Assembly: GCF_036320965.1 (NCBI RefSeq)
Contig: NC_092249.1
Coordinates: 2,900,114-2,964,113 of the forward strand
Direction of reading: 5' to 3'
Length of the DNA stretch: 64,000 nucleotides
DNA from: Panulirus ornatus
Taxonomy: Eukaryota; Arthropoda; Malacostraca; Decapoda; Palinuridae
Positions 45,218-58,021 of the stretch are shown in pieces. Below the pieces are notes generated by a model. It was not told the DNA's origin and made no database searches. It was given only the letters and a program-made list of their open reading frames with translations. The position numbers were made by a program, and so were the translations under genes. How positions within the stretch are numbered: position 1 is the first letter of the stretch; each line of letters starts with the position of its first letter.

Positions 45218-45885
45218 GGAGGTTAAACAGAAACCCTTCAAATGGCCCGTTACACGCAACGGACGAGACTCACATACTTGGGTTACAAAAGTTACCTGGC
45301 TTTCCCACGTACCCTCAACATACAAGGAGTGAGTGACAGGCTACCCACCTTACCTTACTGTACTATGTATAAGATGGTTTCAAAGATCCGTCTTTGCATC
45401 TCCAAATTTCAGTAAGAATCTGTTGCTGTTTTACTCTTTGACAGTCAACATGTGGGCCATACTTCAAAGGTCTTGTCTATGCTTCTACGTCATCCAGCAG
45501 GCCGGGTACAAGTCGCAATAATTCCTCGGAGAAATTCTGGAGTTTCTCCATTTGGGAGCCCCGTAACTTTTCCAATACTGGAACGAGCGGTGTTAAAAGA
45601 GTTTAGGGTCCCGGATATAACGCTGCAATACAGTGTTAAGGGAGAAGTCTGGCTCACACGACGTACCAGGCGAAACAAGTTCTTAATTCCAGAGTACGCC
45701 TATGGACTTATACAATGCTAGCGATCCGACCAACAAATTCGAGAGAAACGATAAATTGGATTCTTCGCCAGATACCAAAGATTAAACGCCAAAGACTTGA
45801 TGATGCAAGGCAAAGTACACAGTATATAACAGTGGAAGTGACCTAACACAACACTCATTACAAACGTTACTATGTATGTGGAAAA
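45218..45885. other. unique sequence, no gene seen
   Basis: Two modest plus frames (45333-45521 and 45452-45721) have no stop-rich decay but also no recognisable domain or exon boundary. Confidence 0.5.
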
Positions 45886-45889
45886 TGTG

Positions 45890-46280
45890 ACTTAAGGTAA
45901 GGCCCTCGACCCCTAGCTGTGGGGGGTAGAAGACCTCCCAAACTATCGTAAGGTATACGTAAGGTAAGGTAACGTCCCAGACCCCAGCTGTGGTGGGTAG
46001 AAGACCTCCCAAACCATCGTAAGGTATACGTAAGGTAAGGTAACGTCCCAGACCCCAGCTGTGGGGGTAGAAGACCTCCCAAACCATCGTAAGGTATACG
46101 TAAGGTAAGGTAACGTCCCAGACCCCAGCTGTGGGGGTAGAAGACCTCCCGAACCATCTTACGGTAAGGCAAGATGCCAGACCCCAGCTGCAGTGGTAGA
46201 AGACCTCCCAAACCATCGTAAGGTTAGGTAAGATGCCAGAACCAGCTGCCGGGGTACAAGACCTCCATAGCCATCGTAAG
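45890..46280 (-). repeat. 60-bp satellite, locus 4
   Basis: About six units in the orientation of the 20.8-kb locus. The left four are regular and the right two are shortened and diverged (CTGCAGTGG, CTGCCGGGG). Confidence 0.93.
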
Positions 46281-48539
46281 GTATTGCAAGGAATGCTCGA
46301 ACTAGAGCCAATAACAAGATCATCTCTATCCCTGGCAACACCCACGGGGGGGCCCTCTCCTTCCAGCCAGTCTATCGCCCCGTTTACTGCCACATAAAAC
46401 CCCTCACTACCTCGACTGTTTTGGCCACTCCCAGCCCGAAAAGCTCTCCAGATCGGTACCAGCCACTGTTCACAAGGCCCTTATTAGGGTCCTGTTGTGC
46501 CACGACGAGTGGTTGCGATGAGAACCCTCGGCCACTGTCGAGGTGTACCTCCGGGGAGATCATGGAGCCTCTGGGATCGATACCTTCTACCCAGGCGACA
46601 CTTCAAGTCCCCTTTATATAAGCCTACAGGTGGACACTCCAACGTCCCCTTTATATATCCCCACAGGTGGAATGGAGTCTGCCGCAGTCCTTATTACACC
46701 CAGGTCATTTAAACTCGTATATCTCATCCTTTCAACAACCCCCTTTTGCTCTACTACTCACACACACACACACTCACCCCCGACAGTAGGATCTTTCTTG
46801 ATCCCTTACGTCGACGTCGAAGACCCCCCACCCCCTTTTACCCACAGAGCTTAGGATGAGTCTGAGATATTGTGTCGGTTCGCTGATCCAGCAGGTTATC
46901 GGAAGCTGCGACCTGCATCATCATCAAAAAACCCTGAGTGGTCTGGGTATCATCTAAACATACATCATCCTGGTCCTTCTTTTATCACACCCACGGTACA
47001 ACCTACAACCCCCATGGTCTTCAGACTGTTGGAGGCAACATGTCGAGTATTCTTGGGCTCCGACTGTTGGTGTATTTCCTCATACTCTCCTTATTGCACC
47101 TGTTGATTCCAGGGTTGATGTTCCAAGTCTTGCAAAAACTCTTGTGCCAATAGGGTACTAAACTTGAAGTAGGAACCATGTCTTCAAGGATATACCAAGT
47201 TTATATCACATGCCTCTCTTATACTCGCTCCAGACAGTACCTCTTTATTGTTCTCATACGATTCCAATTGTTCATATATCCTTGACAGTGTCAATACGGG
47301 TCGTGGAAGACGTTTCAACGTTTTCTAAACAGTGTAGCAACACGGTCAAACATGCAGCGTAACGTTAGTACGCGACAGTATTATGCTTAGAAGAGCATCA
47401 GGATCTAATATACAGTCATCAATGATGTTCTCTCTCTCTCTCTTCTTGAAGGATGCTCTCTCTCTCTCTCTCTCTCTCTTCTTGAAGGACTGTAGAAATC
47501 CTATCTTTCCTTCCTTCTGTATGAGGGTCAAATTGTTTCTTCTATTGCGCTCGATAAAAGGTTAAGGTGTTCAGAAATCATTATTCCTTGGGTCAATCCC
47601 ACAGCTCTCTCTCTCTCTCTCAGTATGTCTTGCCGTCAGCTACTGTTACGATACTCTGCGCTACAATATATCTTTTGATCTCCTTCCCCCGGAACTTCTC
47701 GCCATTAGAAATCATTTCCCTTTCTTCCATCACGAATAGCTTTGAAAGAACCCAATGAATGGGTCTGTTGTTATTCGTCATTCCTTCGTAGAACACGCGC
47801 ATTAGCTTCTTTGATCGCTGGGAGAACTGTGGTTTCTGATAGTAGCTCGCCTCAAGCATGTGTTTTCGCAAGCTTAACTGAAGGCGCAAGGTATCTGAAG
47901 CCAGTAAACACGACGCTAAGTCAGGTTTTTTTTTGGGGAGGGGGGGCAGCGGCCCATAGGCCTATATAATACCCACCAAACCTTGACTAATGCGGCATTT
48001 TCTGTCTGGTACCTTCCTAACCTTTTTTTTAAAATTCCACCACCAACAACAAGACCAAAACCCTGATTTCTCGGTAAAATTTTCAGGGTTATGATCCAGG
48101 GCGCGGAGGGAAAAAAGAGGAGGGTTCTACCCTTCAAGTATTTATTACATTGTTATTCGCAGGGAATAATCCTTATATGTTGTTTTCCGTTTTTAACATT
48201 CATCCAACCTGCTCGTTCTACAATATAATACCTACATCTGGTCCATGGTGACTGGAGGTAATGGCAACATTAAACGATGAATATTATCAAGGTACTAAAA
48301 TTAGGTTACGTTTAATTCCTTGGCAAATGGAGTCGCCGAGTGACCAGTCATATACACAATGACGCTTTTATTTTTGCTACTGCACTTAAACTGCATAAAA
48401 AATGAACCTCCTATGCCATATTCTACACGGCTTTTTGGCGCGAAATTATGAAAATAACTTTCCTGGAATATGAAGATCAAAATAGCATATTACCATATAA
48501 ATGAAGTTAATCTACGCAGACCAGAATGTACAGAGAAAT
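46281..48539. other. mostly unique sequence, no gene seen
   Basis: Repeats are few: short CA at about 46748-46772, a duplicated CCCCTTTATATA at 46608 and 46646, short CT runs at 47430-47480 (two copies of TCTTCTTGAAGGA) and 47605-47620. No gene, RNA or retroelement is recognised. Frames such as 47889-47620 on minus have no identifiable domain. Confidence 0.5.

Positions 48540-48582
<43 letters not shown>
48540..48582. repeat. (CA)n-(TA)n microsatellite
   Basis: CA run to about 48560 then TA run to 48581. Confidence 0.95.
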
Positions 48583-50330
48583 CTGTCATGAGTTCTTATG
48601 ATTCCTCATAGGATGTGAGCAACTTAATGATGTTTGAATATGTATCGTTCCCTTGTATGGTAGAGTCAACACAGGAAGTATACACCTTCACTAAGGAAAG
48701 GGTCAGACGGGTATATATAAGGGTATATATACACCGGCCCTTAGCCTACTAGCCTGGACCCTTATTCTTGAGACGTCCAGTCCCTCTCAAACCCTTGAAA
48801 ATAACTGTAATGAGATCATCTCACAATGCCTATACGAAGGAAGTACAAAGGAATGCATAGAAATATCAGAAACTCACAGAAGTGTGTTGAGGGTCGAAGG
48901 CATACAGATAATTCCGTCTTTTTTTTGTCTATGAAGGAGCTAATAATATAATTCGTAGACTTAAACTTATCTACAATAATGCTTTTAACAACTCTACTTC
49001 GAATCAAATATATTACAATTATACCTACCGTCACTGTATTCATATTCTTTTCAATAACACTGATATTGGATCTGTCAGGCTGTTTGACACTGTAGCCCGC
49101 AAGGCTGTGTACATTCCAGAACTCAGGAAGGCTGTGCCCATTTCATATAAATTCATCTCTTGATTTGTATTTTTCTTGTGGGTCGTCCATCCTGCTTCTA
49201 GTATTTGAAAACGAACAATTTCGGGCCTCGAGGTTTACTGCTTTATACCAATGTATGGTAATATTTTTCTAAATGTTAGCTTCCACATCTGCAACAGATG
49301 TATTAAAAGGATATAATCAATTTCATAAATAGACTGAGAACCAAGCCTTTCAGAATTTCCTAAGTGTAAAATCACAACCACTTTCTACCTTCCGGCCCCA
49401 TGAGACTTGGTCTGAATGATTTCATTTGTTCACAGAAGTTTTTTAACTGTTGACCAAGTGACACGCCAGACCCTATGAGCAAAATGACCATTATTACACT
49501 TTCTATTTTCCGACCATTACGACCCCTTACATATATATGACGTTAAGCTCAGAGCATTCTACTATAGGAGAAGTTTATGTTTGGGATGGTGCCTGGACTC
49601 TTTTGGGTCTTTCCCCTCGACTGTGAAAGTCTTGCAAGATCAGACCTTTAAAAAACAAAAGCTTTTCTCTAAAGCGGCAACTCTTATTCTGTTGGTCTTC
49701 CCTTGCAAGAAACTCAATCTGACATAATCACTGTATCCTTTGTATTTCTCTTCCGCGTTGTGATGCATGTTTACGTCCAAATTGTGGATTTTCTAAATGT
49801 TTTATTCTCCCTGTGACAAAGGGGGTTGAAAACTCCATTACCCAAGACGACACACTTATATTCCACAAGCGTTTTGGATGAGTGTTTCTTTTTAATGACC
49901 GTAGCTTCTATTCTGTCTTCAGAGACGAGAGTTCCTTGCTTAACCTTGTGTCATATGCAGATAATGTTAAATAAAAAAAAAAAAGACTCATTGGTTGGTC
50001 TATACTTCTTTTATGTCAAAAATGAGAATGAGGAACATGGGGAAGTCTTTGAGGTGAAGATTTTTCACCGCAGAAGCCACAGGAATGACCAGTTCAGTGG
50101 TGTGAGTTCATCAGCAACTTGAAGGTCTATAGTCTTCCATCTTCGACACACGTCTCCATCTTGACGCCCTTCTTGGGCAGCGAAACACACACAGGGGTTT
50201 CAGCAGATTCTGCAAATTCTACAGTCTGGCCGGTTCTCCTGTAAGTGCGTGGAAAATGAATTATAAGTGATCTGGCAGTAGTAAGAGATAATGGTCATCT
50301 AGCCCTGAGACACTGTTGAACAGGGTTCGA
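48583..50330. other. unique sequence, possible decayed coding remnant
   Basis: Between about 48790 and 49180 the plus strand reads as peptide-like in shifting frames: a GSTKECIEISETHRSVLRVEG stretch, then YEGANNIIRRLKLIYNNAFN after a T run, then SVRLFDTVARKAVYIPELR. The frame changes at the T run and stops follow. It could be a dead transposon or pseudogene; I do not recognise a family and cannot claim one. The rest holds no feature I can name. Confidence 0.35.
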
Positions 50331-50334
50331 TACA

Positions 50335-50635
50335 CTACAGGATCCTACAAAAGGGTTGTGTACAATACTGGATTCCTACGAAATGGTTAGGTACAGTACA
50401 GGATCCTACAAAATGGTTGTGTACACTACTGGATGCTACAAAATGGTTGTGTACACTACTGGATCCTACAAAAGGGTTGTGTACACTACTGGATGCTACA
50501 AAATGGTTGTGTACACTACTGGATCCTACAAAATGCTTGTGTACACTACTGGATCCAACAAAATGGTTGTGTACACTACTGGATCCTACAAAATGTGCTT
50601 ACACCACAGGATCCTACGAGATGGTTGTGTAAACT
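50335..50635 (+). repeat. 30-bp minisatellite
   Basis: About ten units of GGATCCTACAAAATGGTTGT plus GTACACTACT. Each of most units carries a GGATCC. Variants GATGC, AAAGGG and AAATGC. Confidence 0.94.
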
Positions 50636-50838
50636 CCCTCTATACGAAGAGATCATCACCTTGTCTACCTTATGACTGCCCCGAAAATGCATTAAAAACA
50701 AGTGACGGTAATAGTCTCAATCTACAGCTTGTGGGGAGACTGGCTTGGCTTGGCTCAAACCCTTTACGTAGCGGAGGTGCGTTCCTAAAGTTTTTAAACT
50801 TTCTGGAATTACACCGAAGAGCATAGAGCGAGACCCCC
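50636..50838. other. unique sequence, no gene seen
   Basis: No gene recognised. Confidence 0.5.
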
Positions 50839-50839
50839 C

Positions 50840-50904
<65 letters not shown>
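50839..50904. repeat. (CT)n microsatellite
   Basis: Pure CT run of about 64 bp. Confidence 0.97.
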
Positions 50905-50906
<2 letters not shown>

Positions 50907-51420
50907 GGAGGGAAGTTTAGTGCCCGAGCTAATGGTCTTTTGCATTTCTTTTACCAAAAAAAAAAAAAGAAGAAGGAAATCCTGAGTTTCAAGGAGTTCG
51001 AGCGCAGAGCGCATGGTCAGCTGCCAATGGGCGCCTCCCAAGTTTCCTGAAACTCATTGAGAGATGGTGGTGGACGCAGTCTTGTGCAATATAGAAAAGA
51101 AAATCTGAAATCTGAAATTCCTAGCTACTGATTAGGGTGTCACTGGTCGACTGAGCTGTTCAAGGCGGCTGCCTGCACCTAACACCACACCTTGGTTTAC
51201 TGTCCTCATGGCCCTTTAAAAATTGGTTGAAGACTCTAAGTGTGAGAGTCTAGTTGTAAGTGTTTCTCTTTTGCTCTTGGCGTTAAATTCGCTTCCGTGC
51301 GACTGTCACAAGCTTGTGTTTGAAGCTTTTAGTCCACTTTCTCTGAGCTATGAATGCAATGATGAAGCTGATGAGGTCAGCAAAAACTTGTGCCTCGAAA
51401 GGACGGAAGTTCATCACTCC
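50905..51420. other. unique sequence, no gene seen
   Basis: A plus frame of about 65 codons (from 51223) enters the next array. It has no recognisable domain. Confidence 0.5.
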
Positions 51421-51424
51421 CTTC

Positions 51425-52735
51425 TGGGTAATACTTACCTTCCAGCTGCCTTAGAACCATGTAAGAACCACAAAACGTCTCTACCATTTCTGGGTAATAC
51501 TTACCTTCCAGCTGCCTTAGAACCAAGTAAGAACCTCAAAACGTCTCTACCATTTCTGGGTAATACTTACCTTCCAGCTGCCTTAGAACCAAGTAAGAAC
51601 CTCAAAACGTCTCTACCATTTCTGGGTATACCTACCTTCCAGCTGCCTTAGGACCATGTAAGAACCACAAAACGTCTCTACCATTTCTGGGTATACCTAC
51701 CTTCCAGCTGCCTTAGAACCATGTAAGAACCTCAAAACGTCTCTACCATTTCTGGGTAATACTTACCTTCCAGCTGCCTTAGAACCAAGTAAGAACCTCA
51801 AAACGTCTCTACCATTTCTGGGTATACCTACCTTCCAGCTGCCTTAGAACCATGTAAGAACCTCAAAACGTCTCTACCATTTCTGGGTAATACTTACCTT
51901 CCAGCTGCCTTAGAACCAAGTAAGAACCTCAAAACGTCTCTACCATTTCTGGGTATACCTACCTTCCAGCTGCCTTAGGACCATGTAAGAACCACAAAAC
52001 GTCTCTACCATTTCTGGGTATACCTACCTTCCAGCTGCCTTAGAACCATGTAAGAACCTCAAAACGTCTCTACCATTTCTGGGTAATACTTACCTTCCAG
52101 CTGCCTTAGAACCAAGTAAGAACCTCAAAACGTCTCTACCATTTCTGGGTATACCTACCTTCCAGCTGCCTTAGGACCATGTAAGAACCACAAAACGTCT
52201 CTACCATTTCTGGGTATACCTACCTTCCAGCTGCCTTAGGACCATGTAAGAACCACAAAACGTCTCTACCATTTCTGGGTAATACCCACCTTCCAGCTGC
52301 CTTAGAACCAAGTAAGAACCTCAAAACGTCTCTACCATTTCTGGGTATACCTACCTTCCAGCTGCCTTAGAACCATGTAAGAACCTCAAAACGTCTCTAC
52401 CATTTCTGGGTATACCTACCTTCCAGCTGCCTTAGAACCATGTAAGAACCACAAAACGTCTCTACCATTTCTGGGTAATACTTACCTTCCAGCTGCCTTA
52501 GAACCAAGTAAGAACCTCAAAACGTCTCTACCATTTCTGGGTATACCTACCTTCCAGCTTCCTTAGAACCAAGTAAGAACCTCAAAACGTCTCTACCATT
52601 TCTGGGTATACCTACCTTCCAGCTGCCTTAGAACCATGTAAGAACCTCAAAACGTCTCTACCATTTCTGGGTATACCTACCTTCCAGCTTCCTTAGAACC
52701 ATATAAGAACCTCAAAACGTCTCTACCATTTCTGG
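51425..52735. repeat. 64-66 bp satellite with higher-order structure and 5' splice-site-like core
   Basis: About 20 units of TTCTGGGTAATACTTACCTT, CCAGCTGCCTTAGAACCAAG and TAAGAACCTCAAAACGTCTC plus TACCAT. Two header forms (taatacttacc, 66 bp, and tatacctacc, about 65 bp) and two tails (aaccaag...ctc, ggaccatg...cac) combine into recurring A-B-C groups of about 195 bp. On the minus strand the header is AAG|GTAAGTAT or AAG|GTAGGTAT, a consensus 5' splice site. No gene is attached. Confidence 0.95.
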
Positions 52736-53045
52736 TAAAGACGAGGGGGGTGGGGTGGGGGGGTAAAATGGCAAGCGTTCCCCCTATTGTCTTCGCGACC
52801 ATCTCTGGTGAATTCAGCACACGTGCTCTCTGAATTACATTCCAGACGACTCTTTCACTCCACACGGAAGCAGAGAGTGGTGGGGAGGAGGATGAGGAGG
52901 AAGAAAAACAATACAGTAAATATGGCCAAGATCCAGAGAATTTCGCAGTTCCCATGACAACGGCCGCCATTTCGCACAAGGGGCCGCTGTTATGGCTGGG
53001 CAGCTGGGGAAAGCATGCATCAGGTACGAGGAAGATAGGTAAGCA
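52736..53045. other. unique sequence, no gene seen
   Basis: G run near 52745-52765, GGA-rich purine stretch at 52880-52905. No gene seen. Confidence 0.55.
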
Positions 53046-53047
53046 CA

Positions 53048-53842
53048 AAGACAACAACCAGATGGAGACTCGTCGAGGACCAACAACCAGATGGAGACTC
53101 GTAGAGGACCAACAACCAGATGGAGACTCGTAGAGGACCAACAACCAGATGGAGTCTCGTAGAGGACCCACAACCCGATGGAGACTCGTAGAGGACCAAC
53201 AACCAGATGGAGACTCGTACAGGACCAACAACCAGATGGAGTCTCGTAGAGGACCAACAACCAGATGGAGTCTCGTACAGGACCAACAACCAGATGGAGT
53301 CTCGTAGAGGACCCACAACCAGATGGAGCCTCGTACAGGACCAACAACCAGATGGAGACTCGTAGAGGACCCACAACCCGATGGAGACTCGTAGAGAACC
53401 AACAACCAGATGGAGACTCGTAGAGGACCAACAACCAGATGGAGACTCGTGGAGGACCAACAACCAGATGGAGCCTCGTAGAGGACCAACAACCAGATGG
53501 AAAATCGTGGAGGACCAACAACCAGATGGAGACTCGTGGAGGACCAACAACCAGATGGAGACTCGTAGAGGACCAACAACCAGATGGAGACTCGTGGAGG
53601 ACCAACAACCAGATGGAGACTCGTAAAGGACCAACAACCAGATGGAGCCTCGTAGATGACCAACAACCAGATGGAGACTCGTAGAGGTCCAACAACCAGA
53701 TGGAGACTCGTAGAGAACCAACAACCAGATGGAGACACGTAGAGAACCAACAACCAGATGGAGACTCGTAGAGGACCAACAACCAGATGGAGACTCGTGG
53801 AGGACCCACAACCAGCTGGAGACTCGTGGAGGACCAACGACA
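53048..53842. repeat. 29-bp minisatellite
   Basis: About 27 units of GAGGACCAACAACCAGATGG plus AGACTCGTA. Because 29 is not divisible by three, every frame cycles through the unit. The minus strand happens to lack stops, which produces overlapping open frames of up to 393 codons in all three minus frames (52677-53935). These are artefacts. Confidence 0.96.
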
Positions 53843-54247
53843 GGAGATGGGGAGCCATGAAGATGGATAAGACGAGGGAAAGACTCTATCAGCCATCGCC
53901 TCTGACATCATAAGTCGCCACAAGCACAAAAACACGAGACACCTAGAGCATCAGAAGAGCATTCACGACACGGCCTGAAGGCGATGGAAACGCCAAGGGA
54001 GGCACGGTCGAGGCGTCTCAGGAGGTCGTGAATCACTTGTGTGCAAAGTGTACGCGATCAGCCGGGCTCTAGTGGTGGTGGTGACTACGTGTGGCGCCCT
54101 TCGGGGGCTACGGCCTACTGCACCATCTTTCTCGGCTGGACCAAACGACCGCTGTCCTCACCACAGCCCCTGTGGGACACCAGTACCGAGCTCTGGGGGG
54201 ATAAGGGGATAGACAACCTCCCTAAGGTAGACTACTCCAGGTATGCT

Positions 54248-54249
<2 letters not shown>
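53843..54249. other. unique sequence, no gene seen
   Basis: No gene or RNA recognised. Confidence 0.5.

Positions 54250-54332
<83 letters not shown>
54250..54332. repeat. (GA)n microsatellite
   Basis: Pure GA run of about 82 bp. Confidence 0.97.
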
Positions 54333-54784
<452 letters not shown>

Positions 54785-55063
54785 AGAACAAGGCCAGTGA
54801 AGTCGAGAGACATTTACATTTCTTTTAAACAAAAGCGAAGGCAAACATGAGAGAGGCTACAGTGCCCGGATTAAGACGTACGCACCAGACATAAGCCAGG
54901 CATGATGCAGCAGAAGCAGAGAGACAGCGCATCAAGCAGGTAAATCCCCCCCCCCGGCAGCAGCAGGTAAACCAGCAAGCAGTCACGGAGTGAGAGAGAG
55001 GAGGAGAAAAAAAAAACATGGGGCTGGAAATGAAGAGAGACGGCAGCTCAGCAACACGTCAAT

Positions 55064-55065
<2 letters not shown>

Positions 55066-55155
<90 letters not shown>
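55066..55155. repeat. (GA)n microsatellite
   Basis: Pure GA run of about 88 bp. Confidence 0.98.
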
Positions 55156-55157
<2 letters not shown>

Positions 55158-55184
55158 AGCCAAGTGAATGTCTGACATCAGACA

Positions 55185-55505
55185 CGGTAAGTCAGGCAGT
55201 AACATCAGGAGACACGGGAAGTCGCGACGGGGTAACATCAGGTGACGACATGAGAAGTCATGAGGGGGTGTGTGAGACCAGGTAACATGAGGACGTCTGT
55301 GGTAACACCAGGTGGTGACATCAGAAGTCACGAGGGAGTAACGCCAGGTAACACGAGGACGTCTGTGGTAACACCAGGTGGTGACATCAGAAGTCACGAG
55401 GGAGTAACGCCAGGTAAAACGAGGACGTCTGTGGTAACACCAGGTGACACGGAAGGCCATTAGGGTGTAACACCAGGTAACACAAGGACGTCGCCCAGTA
55501 ACACC
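55185..55505 (+). repeat. ~65-bp minisatellite (GGTAACACCAGG)
   Basis: About four to five units join GTGACATCAGAAGTCACGAG with GGAGTAACGCCAGGTAAC and ACGAGGACGTCTGTGGTAAC. The central two are nearly identical. TGAC...GTCA segments inside each unit are inverted. Confidence 0.9.
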
Positions 55506-55544
55506 AGCAGGACGCGGGGACTTAAATCATCATCATCTTCGTCA

Positions 55545-55790
55545 CGAGTCGTTCACTGGGCCACGGGCGTAGAGCCTCACGTCGTCACTCGTCGTTCACT
55601 GGGCCACGGGCGTAGAGCCTCACGTCGTCACTCGTCGTTCACTGGGCCACGGGCGTAGAGCCTCACTCGTCGTTCACTGGGCCACGGGCGTAGAGCCTCA
55701 CGTCGTCACTCGTCGTTCACTGGGCCACGGGCGTAGAGCCTCACTCGTCGTTCACTGGGCCACGGGCGTAGAGCCTCACGTCACCCCAGC
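55545..55790 (+). repeat. 43/35-bp minisatellite
   Basis: Six units of CGTCGTTCACTGGGCCACGG plus GCGTAGAGCCTCACGTCGTC. Every second or third unit lacks GTCGTCAC, giving two lengths. Confidence 0.93.
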
Positions 55791-55942
55791 AGCGTGGCGG
55801 GGGTCGGAGGGAGGAACAGCGGCCAAGAGGAACAAGAAGTCTGGTAAGGTCGATTGGGCGGATCGTCCATGAACCCGACTTTAGTTGGCTAGTGCCTCTC
55901 TCGCTTGTCTGGCTTCCTCCCCCGTTGTCTACCCAGAGCCAC

Positions 55943-55945
<3 letters not shown>

Positions 55946-56022
<77 letters not shown>
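55946..56022. repeat. (GA)n microsatellite
   Basis: Pure GA run of about 75 bp. Confidence 0.97.
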
Positions 56023-56024
<2 letters not shown>

Positions 56025-56172
56025 GGTGTGGGAAGGCAGGAAGGACCTGGGGAGAAAAGGGCCGTGTTTGGGGATGGGAAAAAAGCGAGGGAGTATAGAC
56101 GAGGAACCGCTTGATACCGGGACGAAGTTTGATGAGAGTAGAGCCAAGACGGTATGGGGGAGAGCAGGGTGC

Positions 56173-56173
56173 T

Positions 56174-56265
<92 letters not shown>
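56173..56265. repeat. (GT)n-(GA)n compound microsatellite
   Basis: GT run to about 56198 then GA run to 56265. Confidence 0.97.
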
Positions 56266-56268
<3 letters not shown>

Positions 56269-56365
56269 GGGAGAGGAAGGGGACATGGCATGGGGTGAAA
56301 TGAGTGCACAGGACGAGGGGAGACACATATGGGAAGGCGAGACGACGGTACAGGACAAAACAGTT

Positions 56366-56368
<3 letters not shown>

Positions 56369-56454
<86 letters not shown>
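56369..56454. repeat. (GA)n microsatellite
   Basis: Pure GA run of about 85 bp. Confidence 0.97.
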
Positions 56455-56455
<1 letters not shown>

Positions 56456-56599
56456 CGATCGAACCAGATTTGCGTAAGACACTTGCTATCATCTACAGTG
56501 GTACTCTACCCAGGGGGGGTCGCTATCCGATAACACCACTGGATAAAGTTATTTTTTTTTCTTCTTCATAAACAGACAGATCCTCACTACAACCAAGTT

Positions 56600-57590
56600 G
56601 TCATCACCGCTCAAACTTGCCGGAGTATGAATTATACAACCTGCGTTTTCAACTTGTAGGAATATATTCCAGCTGGTGCTCCAACCCGCCGGAATAAATA
56701 TGCTTTAGATCTTCGGGAGTAAATTGTAGTCTATGCTCAAACCTGGTGGAGTATATTCCAGTATATGCTCATCTTTTTAGGGAATAAACTCTACAGCCTT
56801 TGTTCCAACAATTTAGGAATAAATTCGTCGGTGCTTAAACATACAGGAATACATTTATTTTCGCTTTAACTCATGGGAACAAATTCTGGTCGACGTTCTA
56901 ATTTGCAGGAATAAATTCCGTTCTCTAGCCCACAAGAATAAATTCTAGTCTATCTCCAAGCACGCAGGAACCAACTATAGCCCAAATTTATCAAGAATAC
57001 AGTCTAGTCTGTATTCTTTTACAATCAAATTCTAGTCACTATGCTATAATAACAAGTACAGTTCTTGCTTTAACTTTTACAAATAAACTCTACTCGCCTC
57101 TCTAATCTAAAAGAATAATTTCTACCAGGTACTAACGTACGAATAAATTCTAACCTCACCTCCAAACTGGAAAAATAAATTCTTGTCTCTGCTCTCTTAC
57201 CTTGTTAACATAAATTCCATCATCTGCTCTTGACTTACCAAACACATTACAGTCGCCACAGGAACTGTATGAATATACTACAGACTCTTGCTTTCACTCG
57301 CTGGAATAAATCCAGTCCTCCGTTCTAACTTTAAATCTAGTCTCTACTGTGACCTATACGAATAAATTCTAATTTCTGGTTCTGAACTGAAAGAATAAAA
57401 TCTTAGTCTCGTCTCTAACTGGTCAGAAAAAATTCTTTCCCCCCCACTACATGCTGTCAGAATAAATTCAAGTCCCTCCGCTCTAACTTGTAAGAACAAA
57501 TTCAAGTCCCAGTTCTAACTTGTCAGCATAAAATTCACGGTCTCTACTCGAACTTGTCAGAACTTAAACTATAATAATACTTCAAGAATC
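56600..57590. repeat. ancient, strongly decayed ~30-40 bp tandem array
   Basis: The theme CTAACTTGTAGGAATAAATT plus CTAGTCTCTGCT recurs about 25-30 times with heavy substitution and variable spacing (AGGAATA, AAGAATA, CAGAATAAATTC forms). It is the only array here that looks old. Confidence 0.7.
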
Positions 57591-57606
57591 TCACTGGCTC
57601 TTGCTA

Positions 57607-57631
57607 CCAAAAAAAAAAAAAAAAAAAAAAA
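57607..57631. repeat. poly(A) run
   Basis: About 23 consecutive A. No retroelement end is recognisable beside it. Confidence 0.9.
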
Positions 57632-58020
57632 CCCATTTTCTATATGTGGAATGAAAACCTGATCAGAGTATCAACTCACGATAATTATTCACCCCCCATC
57701 CATCCATTTTCTTTCTCTTTCTATCCCCAGAATGGGGATGGGCTGCCCGCGAGATGGAAAGCTGTCAAGAATTGGACGAAGTCCATGACAGAAAAGGAAA
57801 AAAAAAAAAAAAAAAAAAAAAAAAAGAAAAAAAAGGCGAAAAAAAAGGTGCGGGATCAGGTTCCTGGATGGGTTAAGGCGCCGAGGGATAACTTCTCCAA
57901 GACTACGTTGGATATAAGCCTCCTCAGCATCAAAAAAAAAAAAAAAACGGAGTTTGGGGGCGGGGCTCCTCGAGGAGAGAAGAAAAAAGATTGTGGGGTT
58001 CTACTCTTAAGAGAGTCAGG
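57632..58020. other. unique sequence with A runs
   Basis: A runs at about 57797-57825 and 57931-57946. A plus frame (57644-58084) is mostly poly-lysine from these runs. No gene seen. Confidence 0.6.
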
Positions 58021-58021
58021 T

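Noticed and set aside
51425..52735. U1 snRNA gene or pseudogene
   Set aside because: Only the about 10-base ATACTTACCT end matches; no Sm site, stem-loops or snRNA body. It is a satellite unit.
52677..53935. Overlapping minus-strand open frames of up to 393 codons
   Set aside because: They run through a 29-bp minisatellite lacking stops on the minus strand. All three minus frames are open with the same peptide in rotation, which no real gene shows.
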